From: Candidatus Gastranaerophilales bacterium
Lineage (GTDB): Bacteria; Cyanobacteriota; Vampirovibrionia; Gastranaerophilales; Gastranaerophilaceae
Length of the DNA stretch: 34,123 bases
Assembly (NCBI GenBank): GCA_944325145.1
Contig: CALYDL010000021.1
Span: 1 to 34,123 of the forward strand
Direction: 5' to 3'
In this document: piece by piece, positions 8,241 to 16,808 of the stretch
Layout of the letters: every line of letters begins with the position of its first letter
Numbering within the stretch: position 1 is the first letter of the stretch
Notes under the pieces: generated by a model
What the model saw: only the letters and a program-made list of their open reading frames with translations
Told to the model about the DNA's origin: nothing
Database searches by the model: none
Program-made: the position numbers and the translations under genes

Positions 8241-9632
8241 TTAAAATTTCTTTGTGATAAGAGCAAAAATATCATTAAATACAACAAAAATCATTAGTGC
8301 AATTAAAAGTGCAAAAAAGAATCTGCTAATATTTTCAACAATTTTTTCATCCAAGGGGCGGCCTATAATTTTTTCAATAATAATAAACATTAAATGTCCG
8401 CCATCAAGTGCAGGAATTGGAAGAAGGTTAATTATTGCAAGGTCAATACTAATAATTGCGGTTAATAAAAGCCCGTTTAGCATTCCTTGGTGTTCAATAA
8501 TATCAGAACCTATTTTTGTAATTGCAATAATCCCATGCATTTCATTTATGGGAATTTTACCTGTTATTAATTGAATTAGGCCGATGCACATTAATTTTGT
8601 GCTATTTACCATATATTTTGCAGAATTAAGAAGAATTTGAGAAGGGGTTTTGGTTTCCGTGTAAATTTCTTTTGTGCTTAATTTAACACCCAAAGTACCT
8701 TCTTCTCCTGCAACAACATTTTTAATTTCAATTTGTTTGCCATCTCTTTCAAGTACAATATCCAATGGTTTATAATAATCGGCTAAAGCTGTTGCAATTT
8801 CAAGCGCAAAAGAATCTTTTGTTAAAACATAGGTGTATCTATTCAAAATTTCGCTTCTTAATTTTATTTCATCTTCTGATAATTGAATTTCATTATCTTT
8901 ATATTTTTCTAAACCCTTTAAAATATGTTCATTTACAACAAGTTTATTTTCAGGGGTTTTTGTTGGCAGAATAACTCTTGTGCCTTCTTTTATAATTTCA
9001 TTTTTTTTGATTTTTGGGTTTAATTTTAAAAATTCATCCAATTTTTTATTTATTGTTTCTTTAGAAACTTTATTATCATAAAGTTTTGAATTTTTAACCA
9101 AGAAAATAAAACTGTATGCTGAATCAATATCAATGCCATTAACTGAAACTATTTTATCGTTTGCCTTTAATTTATTTGGCATTGTTTTTTGAATGTAGCC
9201 ATCTTTTATAACTTCATTAATAAAAATTTCGCTTTTTCCTGCAGGCAGTTTATGAAAAATTGTTGCTGCCAAAACTATTAAAAAGAAAGCAAAAACAACA
9301 TTCATAATAACGCCTGCGGTTACTATGATTGCTTGTTTTAATGGCGGTTGGTTTTTAAACCTTTCTTTTGAATCAGGCGGCAAAATTGGCTTGCCTTCTT
9401 CTGTTTCTTCATCTTCAGGAAATGAAACATACCCCCCTAAAAGGCAGGCATGGACCAAAATTTCAAGGTCACCCTTTTTGGTTCTAAACAAAACAGGGCC
9501 AATAGGCATCCCGAAACCAAACTTTGTAACCCTCACGCCAAATAATCTGGCTGCTATGTAATGCCCCCATTCATGCACCAATACAAGTAAACTTATAAGG
9601 GCTATCATTATAATTAAATTAATTATGTTCAT
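8241..9632 (-). CDS. rseP: RIP metalloprotease RseP (site-2 protease) with enlarged PDZ region
   Basis: A 463-residue multi-pass membrane zinc protease that cuts substrates inside the bilayer, classically anti-sigma factors. The first membrane helix contains HEWGH (His20, Glu21, His24). The third metal ligand, Asp410, sits in LLPIPALDGGH, followed by another membrane helix. A PDZ-like domain starts near ANDKIVSVNGIDI and is completed only by VLERDGKQIEIKNVVAG about 110 residues later; a charged Lys/Glu-rich stretch is inserted between. A secreted/anchored protein gene lies 3 nt upstream, so the two probably form an operon. Whether the sigma factor at base 1 belongs to its pathway cannot be told. 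Confidence 0.93.
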   Translation of the reverse strand: MNIINLIIMIALISLLVLVHEWGHYIAARLFGVRVTKFGFGMPIGPVLFRTKKGDLEILVHACLLGGYVSFPEDEETEEGKPILPPDSKERFKNQPPLKQAIIVTAGVIMNVVFAFFLIVLAATIFHKLPAGKSEIFINEVIKDGYIQKTMPNKLKANDKIVSVNGIDIDSAYSFIFLVKNSKLYDNKVSKETINKKLDEFLKLNPKIKKNEIIKEGTRVILPTKTPENKLVVNEHILKGLEKYKDNEIQLSEDEIKLRSEILNRYTYVLTKDSFALEIATALADYYKPLDIVLERDGKQIEIKNVVAGEEGTLGVKLSTKEIYTETKTPSQILLNSAKYMVNSTKLMCIGLIQLITGKIPINEMHGIIAITKIGSDIIEHQGMLNGLLLTAIISIDLAIINLLPIPALDGGHLMFIIIEKIIGRPLDEKIVENISRFFFALLIALMIFVVFNDIFALITKKF

Positions 9633-9635
9633 ATT

Positions 9636-10259
9636 CTAAATTGCAATTTTTATATTTTTTCTGTCTTTTGCATATTGAAAATCAACATAAACATCTTGTT
9701 TTGAAATTGTATCTGTCATATTGTGTGCTGCAATAACAGGTGAATTTTTTCTATCCATATTATATAGCTGTTTGTTCAAATCAATTGCAGTTTTAATATG
9801 TATTGTTGTTGATTTATCTTTTGCTAATTCAATTGTATCAAAATAAGCTTTCCTTGCAAGATAGCCGACTAAACATAAAATCATCAGCCCGAAAACTGTT
9901 TTTTTAGGGTTTATCGGCATATTGCCTTTGTAGCCGACCATTTTGGTTTCAACATTTTTAAAATGCCCGCCGTTTAAATAAATTCTAACTTTAGAACCTA
10001 TTTGCTGCACCATAACGGGGGTATCATTTGAATTTGCAATGAATCTGCCGCTTAGTTTTGCATTTTCAATGTCAAAATAAATGTTATAGGGGTTTTCTTT
10101 TGTAACTTTTATTTTTTCATTGTAATCACTTTTTAAATTTAAGGTTAAAACACCGTTTTTGTTTGTAATATCTGCGCTATAAATGTTGTTTGTTTTTGAA
10201 AAACAAACCGTGCAAATCGTAATTATTAAAATAAAAGCCAAAATAACCGCTTTTTTCAT
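9636..10259 (-). CDS. Secreted, membrane-anchored protein with AMIN-like domain
   Basis: A 207-residue protein. A signal peptide (residues 1-20, ending ICTVCFS) is followed by a beta-rich domain with NPYNIYFDIENAKLSGRF and MVQQIGSKVRIYLNGG. The spacing resembles AMIN domains, which target periplasmic proteins to peptidoglycan. A membrane segment follows at 121-139 (VFGLMILCLVGYLA) and then about 65 residues with no recognised domain. AAGAGGAAAAT just before ATG serves as ribosome site. It is the upstream partner of rseP, 3 nt apart, so it may be an RseP substrate or adaptor; that is guilt by association only. The AMIN assignment is tentative. Confidence 0.6.
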   Translation of the reverse strand: MKKAVILAFILIITICTVCFSKTNNIYSADITNKNGVLTLNLKSDYNEKIKVTKENPYNIYFDIENAKLSGRFIANSNDTPVMVQQIGSKVRIYLNGGHFKNVETKMVGYKGNMPINPKKTVFGLMILCLVGYLARKAYFDTIELAKDKSTTIHIKTAIDLNKQLYNMDRKNSPVIAAHNMTDTISKQDVYVDFQYAKDRKNIKIAI

Positions 10260-10354
10260 ATTTTCCTCTTAAAAATCCTTATTTAATATAGTTTTATCTT
10301 TTTTTTATTTTTCTTACATCTATCTTTGGATAGGTATTAAGATTAATCTTTAGA

Positions 10355-10383
10355 TTGATAAAAATTTTCAATTTGTTTATAAT
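10355..10383 (+). promoter_or_regulatory. Sigma70-type promoter placed for a leaderless mRNA
   Basis: TTGATA (10355-10360), 17-nt spacer, TATAAT (10378-10383), then 6 nt to ATG 10390. The geometry and the -35 sequence equal those of the promoter at 6329-6356. No Shine-Dalgarno lies before 10390. Confidence 0.72.
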
Positions 10384-10389
10384 TTGTTT

Positions 10390-11445
10390 ATGGAAAAAGA
10401 GATGAAAAAGTTGCTTTTAATAAGGCTTTCAGCCTTAGGGGACGTTGTTTTTAATATTCCTCTTGCAAACATTTTGAAAAAAAACGGGTTTACAGTTCAT
10501 TGGCTTACAAGTGAAAAAGGGTTTGATATTGTAAATAATAACCCTTGTGTTGATAAAACCATTTTGGCACCTGTTGAAAAATGGAAAAAAGAAAAAAACT
10601 TTATTAAAAATTTTTTAGAGTATTTAAAAATAATAAAAGATATAAGAAAAGAAAATTACGATATTGTAATTGATACTCAATTAATTTTAAAAAGTTTTAT
10701 TTGGACAAAATTTTCAAACGGTAAAAGAAGAATAGTTGCAAAATCTGCAAGAGAAGGGGCAATTTTTGGGGGAAATGAAGTAATTGAGCCTTTATTTAAC
10801 GATTTTAAGCTCCATAGTGTTTATAATTATTTTAAATTTGCAAAATATTTGGGGTTAGACACATCTGAAATTAAAATGACACTTCCTCCATCAAAAAAAG
10901 AAGCAATTGAAAAGGTTGATAAACTTTTATCTGAAACAGATAAAAACAAATTAAATTTAATTATAGCCCCTGCAACCACTTGGGATAATAAACACTGGAA
11001 TAAAGATTATTGGAAAAAATTAATTAAATTAATTGATTATGAAAAATTTAATTTAATTTTTATCGGAACAAATAAAGATAAAAATTTAATAAGTTATATA
11101 GGGGGCGATAACTTCATTAATTTAGCAGGCAAAACAAACTTAGGCGAATTAATTGAAGTTTTAAAAAGAGGGGATATTTTAATTTCATTGGATTCAGGTT
11201 CAACCCATTTAGGCTGGGCCACAGGTAAACCAAAAATTATTTCAATTTTTACAGCCACACCAAAAGAAAGATACGCCCCAATTGGAATAAACCACATTGC
11301 CCTAGGGGGGAATTTACCGTGTCAACCTTGCCACAAGAAAAAATGCCCGTTATCTGACCCTAAAAAAATTAATAATTGCACAAATTTTCCAAAGGCAGAT
11401 GAAGTTTTAGATGCATTAAATGAACTTGAAAGGAGTTTTAATTGA
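10390..11445 (+). CDS. Glycosyltransferase family 9 (ADP-heptose:LPS heptosyltransferase type)
   Basis: A 351-residue GT9/GT-B enzyme. The N-terminal KKLLLIRLSALGDVVFNIPL is the classic heptosyltransferase start, with DIVIDTQLILKS in the acceptor half. NLIIAPATTWDNKHWN and LISLDSGSTHLGWATGKPKI lie in the nucleotide-sugar half. Length and order fit WaaC-like proteins that add heptose to Kdo of lipid A core, and waaA follows directly, which supports LPS core assembly. The C-terminal CQPCHKKKCPL and a later Cys suggest a small metal or disulfide site, as in some GT9 members. I chose ATG 10390 because the promoter predicts a start there; TTG 10384 would lie upstream of it and ATG 10402 has no good ribosome site. 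Confidence 0.88.
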   Translation: MEKEMKKLLLIRLSALGDVVFNIPLANILKKNGFTVHWLTSEKGFDIVNNNPCVDKTILAPVEKWKKEKNFIKNFLEYLKIIKDIRKENYDIVIDTQLILKSFIWTKFSNGKRRIVAKSAREGAIFGGNEVIEPLFNDFKLHSVYNYFKFAKYLGLDTSEIKMTLPPSKKEAIEKVDKLLSETDKNKLNLIIAPATTWDNKHWNKDYWKKLIKLIDYEKFNLIFIGTNKDKNLISYIGGDNFINLAGKTNLGELIEVLKRGDILISLDSGSTHLGWATGKPKIISIFTATPKERYAPIGINHIALGGNLPCQPCHKKKCPLSDPKKINNCTNFPKADEVLDALNELERSFN

Positions 11446-12704
11446 ACTTAGTTCTTAAATTATATTCATTTTTAACTTGTATTTTAGGTTTAATTATTTT
11501 ACCTTTCATTTTTTTATTAAGGCTTATTCAAAAAAAAGATGTTACAAGTTGGAAAATTAAAACGGGAAATTTTAATTTACCTGAAAATTACGATAAAACC
11601 AAAAAAACAATTATGATCCACGGCGTTTCTGTGGGTGAAATTGTTTCATTAGAAAAATTAATAAGAAAAGTAAAAGAAGAATTTCCAAATCATAATTTGG
11701 TTATTACAACAGGCACAAAAACAGGCCAAGAAACGGCAATTAAAAAAATGGGCGATGTTGCAGATTTTATAACCTATTTTCCCCTTGATATTAAATTTTT
11801 TGTTGAAAAATTTTTAGATAAAATTAACCCCGATGTTATTTTAATTGCAGAAACCGAAATTTGGCCGATTTTTATTTATAATGCCAAAAAAAGAAACATT
11901 AAAACCTACATTATAAATGGCAGAATGAGCGATGAATCATTCAAAATGTATAAAATTTTAAAACCCTTCTTTAAAAATGTTCTTCCATTATATTCGGGCA
12001 TTTTTGTTCAAAGCGAAATTGATAAAGCCCGTTTAAATGAAGCAGGGGCAAATATTAACCAGCTTGATGTTATGAAAAATTTAAAATTTGATATAAAAAA
12101 ATTTGATGTCGATATTAATTTAAACACAAATAATTCAAAAGTTTTAATTGCAGGAAGCACTCATAATGGGGAAGATGAGATAGTTTTAAGAGTTTATAAA
12201 AAATTAAAAGAATTAATTCCAAATCTAAAACTTCTTTTGGCTCCAAGACATATAAAAAGAACAAAAAATGTTCAAAATTTAATTAAAAGTTTTAATTTTT
12301 CATATAATTTGTATTCTGAAACCAAACAATTCAATGATAATTCAGACATTTTACTTTTAGATGTTATGGGTGAACTTGCAAAATTATACGCTAAAATTGA
12401 TGTTGCATTTATAGGCGGCAGCTTTAATAATACAGGGGGGCATAACCCATTGGAAGCCATTATATTTGATAAACCAACAATCTCAGGCCCTTCAATTAAA
12501 AATTTCAGAGATATTTATTCCATTTTAAAAATGAACAACGCAGCTTTTGTTGTAAATAATGAAGAAGAATTTTTTGAAATCGCAAAAAAACTTCTTTTAG
12601 ATGAAAGCTACTACAATGAAATTAAAAATAACGCTAATAAAGCCTTTAAAAACCAGCAAGGGGCTTTAGATTTTGTTATAGATAAATTAAAAAAGGTTAT
12701 ATAA
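11442..12704 (+). CDS. waaA: 3-deoxy-D-manno-octulosonic acid (Kdo) transferase
   Basis: A 420-residue GT30 enzyme that transfers Kdo from CMP-Kdo to lipid IVA at the inner membrane. An N-terminal hydrophobic anchor (residues 8-28) precedes IMIHGVSVGE with the catalytic Glu66. Further on come TTGTKTGQETA, VILIAETEIWPIFI, INGRMSDESF, IAGSTHNGED and the C-terminal FIGGSFNNTGGHNPLEAI, all diagnostic. It starts with TTG, overlapping the TGA of the GT9 gene, with AAAGGAG (11429-11435) 6 nt before. Its presence implies an LPS-type outer membrane. The next gene begins on the base after its stop. Confidence 0.95.
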   Translation: MNLVLKLYSFLTCILGLIILPFIFLLRLIQKKDVTSWKIKTGNFNLPENYDKTKKTIMIHGVSVGEIVSLEKLIRKVKEEFPNHNLVITTGTKTGQETAIKKMGDVADFITYFPLDIKFFVEKFLDKINPDVILIAETEIWPIFIYNAKKRNIKTYIINGRMSDESFKMYKILKPFFKNVLPLYSGIFVQSEIDKARLNEAGANINQLDVMKNLKFDIKKFDVDINLNTNNSKVLIAGSTHNGEDEIVLRVYKKLKELIPNLKLLLAPRHIKRTKNVQNLIKSFNFSYNLYSETKQFNDNSDILLLDVMGELAKLYAKIDVAFIGGSFNNTGGHNPLEAIIFDKPTISGPSIKNFRDIYSILKMNNAAFVVNNEEEFFEIAKKLLLDESYYNEIKNNANKAFKNQQGALDFVIDKLKKVI

Positions 12705-13184
12705 ATGAAAAAAACAGCTTTAATTTTAACTTTATTTTTTATAATGAATGCAACTTTAGCAAGTGAATTTCAAATTCCATTAGATTTATTAAACGACATT
12801 GCAAAAGTAACAGAATTTAAAACAGAAAGAAGCTTTATTCAAAACCTTTTAATTAAACAAATTGCAAGAAACACAACAATAAAAGGCGTTAAATTAAAAG
12901 ATTTTTCATCTGAAAATTTGGCTAAATATTTTAACGAAGAAGGAATTTTTTCTAAAAAAGGAACAAATGTTTTAGTTGAACCCATTACGGGTGCCACTTT
13001 AGAATTTAATTCTGACGGCGAATGCAAAAGTGAAAATTGCACAATAACCGTTGATATGAACGGCGAAAAAGGCCCAAACGAATTTTGGACACAAGAAGAT
13101 TTACCAAAAGATAAAATTAAATTTATAATAAAAAGAAATGATAACGATGAAATAACCGTTATAACGCCCGATTTTATCCGCTAG
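12705..13184 (+). CDS. Secreted protein with pilin-C-like motif
   Basis: A 159-residue protein with a signal peptide (residues 1-19, ending MNATLA). The rest is unrecognised except for a C-terminal segment with Cys107 and Cys112 followed by ITVDMNGEKGPNEFW (residues 113-127). This matches VDVNGDRKP in the prepilin-like gene at 7697 and the D-x-NG-x-x-GPN style of pseudopilin C-domains. It lacks a prepilin cleavage site, so it is not itself a pilin; it may share a fold or a metal site. It is the third gene of the GT9-waaA run. Its TAG shares a CTAG palindrome with the stop of the convergent gene. Confidence 0.6.
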   Translation: MKKTALILTLFFIMNATLASEFQIPLDLLNDIAKVTEFKTERSFIQNLLIKQIARNTTIKGVKLKDFSSENLAKYFNEEGIFSKKGTNVLVEPITGATLEFNSDGECKSENCTITVDMNGEKGPNEFWTQEDLPKDKIKFIIKRNDNDEITVITPDFIR

Positions 13185-13882
13185 GGTTCAAAATTAGGAA
13201 CGCTAACAAGCGGCCTTGGGTTATGGTCGTAATAATCAAAATTCAAGTCTTTCATTTCTTGAATAACTTCTTTGTGGGTTCTTTCCACAATTCTTCTCAT
13301 TTCACGAACTTCCCTATACCTTGCAATGGCTTTTTCTTCGTCTGTTTGGGCATTTTCTTTTGCTTCTTTAATTGAAGAATGAAGCGCTTCTTCGCCTTCT
13401 TTTTCTAACAATTTATCGTCAGCTTTATCAATGGGTTCTGTTGGAATGCCCATTCCGTTCAATTTTTGTTTGTTGTATCTTGTATCAAACCATAAACAGT
13501 GCCTTTGGCCTTGAATAACCGTCGGAGAATCTTTTTTATTGTTTAAAACTCTTTCTATGGTTAAATTTCTCATAAATTTTTCATCTGCAACAACATAGCT
13601 GTGCGTGCCAAAAGCATAATCGCCGACAGGTTCATAGTTGTCTGCATAATAAATTGTGCCGGTAACCATAACATCAGGGGGATATGTGCCTTCAAGCTTT
13701 GTAATTGGCGCTTCGCCTCTTCTTAAAATTTGAAGAGCATCCGTTCTAAAGTTATCTCTGTCGAGTTCCTTTTTAACATCTTCTTCTTTATGAACATTAA
13801 CAATAAAAGGCCTTGAATCACCCTTAAAATAAGGTGAAACCTGCTTGCAGCCCATATTCGAACCAATAGAACCTATTTTCAT
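13181..13882 (-). CDS. Hypothetical protein with short N-terminal F-K-G motif
   Basis: A 233-residue protein that I do not recognise. The N-terminus (MKIGSIGSNMGCKQVSPYFKG) is short, polar and ends in FKG, similar in style to the FTG end of the N-terminus in the gene at 14060. The middle has VMVTGTIYYADNYEP and the C-terminal third is a charged helix, probably coiled coil (EEKAIARYREVREMRRIVER). There is no signal peptide or membrane segment. AAGGG lies 9 nt before ATG. It diverges from 14060 across 177 bp of AT-rich DNA in which I see no clear promoter. The cytoplasmic location is inferred. Confidence 0.55.
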   Translation of the reverse strand: MKIGSIGSNMGCKQVSPYFKGDSRPFIVNVHKEEDVKKELDRDNFRTDALQILRRGEAPITKLEGTYPPDVMVTGTIYYADNYEPVGDYAFGTHSYVVADEKFMRNLTIERVLNNKKDSPTVIQGQRHCLWFDTRYNKQKLNGMGIPTEPIDKADDKLLEKEGEEALHSSIKEAKENAQTDEEKAIARYREVREMRRIVERTHKEVIQEMKDLNFDYYDHNPRPLVSVPNFEP

Positions 13883-14059
13883 TTTTACAATCCCTTATGA
13901 TATTTAATTTTGATGGCAATTATTTTTTGTAAAATAAATTTTACCTTAACGAAAAATTTTTGTAAATAAATTCTTAACATTTATAAAAAAGTGTAAAAAA
14001 ATATTTTTCAGATGTTTTCTAAAATTGAAAAAAACATTTTTTTCAAAAGGTAAATTTTA

Positions 14060-16090
14060 ATGCGCATCAATCCTGTAAATTATAATATAGTTCAAATTGC
14101 CCCAAAACAAAAAGTAAATCAAACATTTAAAAACAATGTTAATGCAAAAACGGGCAATTTTGTGCAGCAAAATGCGCCTTCATTTACGGGTTATGGTTCA
14201 GGCAAATATAAAATAACGGATTTAGATTTAGTACAAATTTCAGATTTAATAAGAAAAACAGATTCCCAAAGGCTTGATGAATCAGGCAAAACCGTTCAGG
14301 GGGTTTATCCTTATGCGGGAAAATATATGGTAAAATCTCCGGATGCTTCAATACATGATACTGCATTAAAAGAATATTCTATTTTAAACAAAATCAGAGA
14401 CTTAAAAGGCGGAGAAACCATTTGCCCTAAACCTTTTGAAATAGCACAAAGCGCAAACAGACCGTTTTTGGTTGAAGAATTTATAAAAGGCAAACACGCA
14501 GGCGAATTACCAATCACTCTAAAAGATGTTAAAGGGCTGGCTGAAAAATTCATAATACTTGATCAAGGCGGGATAATTAATCAGGATTTATCACCAAGAA
14601 ACGTTATTTATATGCCAAACGGCGAAACAAGAATGATAGATTTTGACACCTTCTCATATCTTGTTGGAGACGGCAGAATTTTTCATTCGCAATCAGCCCC
14701 TTCGGAATTTTTCGCAACGCTTGTTCCTAAAAAGAATTTGAAAAATTTGAATCCGGGAAACTTTGCGGATTTCAAATTTAAAAATTTGGACCGCACAATT
14801 GAAGAAAAATTTGCAGCTTCATTCACTTGCGATGACAGACTTGCTATAGGCTTAAGAGATTTAACCCATGTTAGAAATATTCCTGATAACCCGTTTATCG
14901 GGGTTCCGTCTAACCTTTCAAACTATGAAGCAAGAACGCTTTATACAAGAATAATGGCACATGATATTGAAGACCCTGTGGGCTTTTTGCAAGATTACAT
15001 TCAAATGAAGGCTAACACATATCATAAGCCAATGAGAGAATTTTTAAGAACTCTTGAAGTTAAAGAAAGCTACTGTGATGGCCTGGGCGATAGAATTCCG
15101 TTTGAAGAAGCAAAAATGAGGCTTAAAAAAGCAATTAAATTTGAAGATGTTTATATAAGCCTGTTTTCTCAAGAAAAACCGGATGTCTATTTTGCTAAAC
15201 TTCAAGCTGCAAAAATACAGTTAAATGCACTTGTAGCTGAAGCTCAAATTTCAAAACACGCATCTAACAGCGCACAAGTTCCAAAAGCCTATGAAAACCT
15301 TATGAGAGTTTTAGCAGAAGGGCTTGACAGATACGATGACCCCAAACGCAGATTTTATTTAAAATCAGAACTTGAACACTATAAAAAATTATTCTCTAAA
15401 ACAAACCTTTCAACAACAAACCCCCCAATCAGAATTGATGCCAATATGGATATTCTTGATATGTGGTTCTCAGACCCCGCATTTGACGGAAAATCCTTTG
15501 CAACATTAAGCAGAAAGGCAAAAAGTTCTGCAATAAAATTGTTCACGGAAAATGGCATTAGAGAAACCCAAACCGTAAGCGATGAAGTTATAAAACAAGC
15601 AGAAGAGCTTGTCAGACAAGAATTAGAACCTTCAAGAATAAAGGTTCCCGAAACAAGATTTGAAGAAGGCGTAAAAGAGCTTATACAAAATGCAATTGAA
15701 GAAGCAAAAACCTTCAAAGAAAAAGGCCCGAAACGCCCCGTTAAAATTAAATATGACGAAAATGGCAGAATTATAAATTTAAAACAAGTTATGGGAATTT
15801 TTGTTCCAAAATTGCATTTAGACCAAACGGCAGAAGAAGCCATGGAAGAATATTCAAAAACATATTCAAGAGGCAAATATGTTAAACAAGGCAATAAATG
15901 GCTATTGGGCATTTGCGCAATTGCTGCGGTTGGCGGCGGAATTTTATATAAATATCTTGATGTAAAAAATAAAAAAAGAGAACTTCAAAAACCTGTTTTA
16001 GTTGAAACTCCAAAATTATACACGGATGTTTTTGAACAAAAAGGCATTAAAGCGGATGAAAATTCTCCTTTTAAAAATTTTGTTAAATAG
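14060..16090 (+). CDS. Membrane-anchored protein with kinase-like (APH/RIO-like) domain
   Basis: A 676-residue protein. After an N-terminal PSFTG motif (residues 40-44) comes a kinase-like core. YMVKS holds a candidate ATP-binding Lys92, LKEYSILNKI a candidate helix C Glu105, and FLVEEFIKG a hinge. INQDLSPRNVIYM carries Asp176 and Asn181, as in a catalytic loop HxDxxxxN. RMIDFDTF carries Asp194 in the place of DFG. The catalytic elements are thus present in order, closer to aminoglycoside phosphotransferase/RIO kinases than to Hanks kinases. Residues 210-610 are mostly helical with no known domain. A membrane helix (WLLGICAIAAVGGGILYKYL) lies near 615-635 and a short tail follows. It is a possible atypical protein kinase; the substrate is unknown. 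Confidence 0.65.
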   Translation: MRINPVNYNIVQIAPKQKVNQTFKNNVNAKTGNFVQQNAPSFTGYGSGKYKITDLDLVQISDLIRKTDSQRLDESGKTVQGVYPYAGKYMVKSPDASIHDTALKEYSILNKIRDLKGGETICPKPFEIAQSANRPFLVEEFIKGKHAGELPITLKDVKGLAEKFIILDQGGIINQDLSPRNVIYMPNGETRMIDFDTFSYLVGDGRIFHSQSAPSEFFATLVPKKNLKNLNPGNFADFKFKNLDRTIEEKFAASFTCDDRLAIGLRDLTHVRNIPDNPFIGVPSNLSNYEARTLYTRIMAHDIEDPVGFLQDYIQMKANTYHKPMREFLRTLEVKESYCDGLGDRIPFEEAKMRLKKAIKFEDVYISLFSQEKPDVYFAKLQAAKIQLNALVAEAQISKHASNSAQVPKAYENLMRVLAEGLDRYDDPKRRFYLKSELEHYKKLFSKTNLSTTNPPIRIDANMDILDMWFSDPAFDGKSFATLSRKAKSSAIKLFTENGIRETQTVSDEVIKQAEELVRQELEPSRIKVPETRFEEGVKELIQNAIEEAKTFKEKGPKRPVKIKYDENGRIINLKQVMGIFVPKLHLDQTAEEAMEEYSKTYSRGKYVKQGNKWLLGICAIAAVGGGILYKYLDVKNKKRELQKPVLVETPKLYTDVFEQKGIKADENSPFKNFVK

Positions 16091-16142
16091 CCCGATTGTT
16101 TTTTAAAAATTGTGCTAACATTAAATAAAAAAGGAGTTTTTT

Positions 16143-16775
16143 ATGAAGGTTTTATTGTTAAATGCTTCGCCCCATAAAGAAGGCTGCACTTATACTGCGC
16201 TTAAAATTATTCTTGATGAATTAAACAAAGAAGGAATTGAAGGCGAAATTTTTTATGCAGGAGCAAATGTTTTACCTTGCAAAGCCTGCTATGCCTGCTC
16301 TAAACTTGGAAGGTGCGTTATAGAAAATGACAAAGTAAACGAATTTGTTGAAAAAGCGGCATCTGCGGATGGTTTTATTTTTGGTTCTCCCGTTCATTAT
16401 GCCTCAGCATCTGCCATTTTAAGTTCATTTTTAGATAGGGCTTTCTTCTCTGCTGCAAAAAGCGGCAAAAATGTTTTCAGGCTAAAACCTGCTGCTGCAG
16501 TTGTTTCAGCAAGGCGCGCAGGCACAACCGCCACAATAGATGAAATAAACAAATATTTCGCAATTTCAGAAATGCCAATTATTTCTTCAAGGTATTGGAA
16601 TATGGTTCATGGCAACAGCCCCGATGAAGTTTTAAAAGATGCTGAAGGGGTTCAAATTATGAAAATTTTGGCTAAGAATATGGCATATTACTTAAAATTA
16701 AAAGAGGCGGGCTTAAAATTAGGAATAAAAGAGCCTGAAAAAGAAACCGCTACAATGACAAATTTTATAAGATAA
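16143..16775 (+). CDS. Flavodoxin-fold NAD(P)H-dependent FMN reductase / iron-sulfur flavoprotein-like
   Basis: A 210-residue protein. MKVLLLNASPHKEGCTYTAL is the FMN phosphate-binding start of the NADPH-dependent FMN reductase family. CKACYACSKLGRCVIEND gives a compact Cys cluster, as in iron-sulfur flavoproteins, and ADGFIFGSPVHYASASAILSSFLDR is the second FMN loop. It probably transfers electrons from NAD(P)H to a small acceptor. AAAAGGAG precedes ATG at good spacing. It is followed by a strong terminator shared with the convergent membrane-protein gene, and is probably monocistronic. Confidence 0.86.
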   Translation: MKVLLLNASPHKEGCTYTALKIILDELNKEGIEGEIFYAGANVLPCKACYACSKLGRCVIENDKVNEFVEKAASADGFIFGSPVHYASASAILSSFLDRAFFSAAKSGKNVFRLKPAAAVVSARRAGTTATIDEINKYFAISEMPIISSRYWNMVHGNSPDEVLKDAEGVQIMKILAKNMAYYLKLKEAGLKLGIKEPEKETATMTNFIR

Positions 16776-16781
16776 AAATTT

Positions 16782-16808
16782 GAGCCTTAAAATTAAGGCT
16801 CATTTTTT
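16782..16808. terminator. Bidirectional rho-independent terminator
   Basis: Perfect 9-bp stem GAGCCTTAA/TTAAGGCTC with a 2-base loop (16782-16801), followed by a T-run on plus. An A-run before it supplies the U-run on minus. It lies between the convergent flavoprotein and membrane-protein genes. Confidence 0.88.

Noticed and set aside
8254-8574. 106-codon frame on plus within rseP, and similar frames opposite pgpH, the kinase-like gene and others
   Set aside because: These are shadows of well-supported genes on the other strand.
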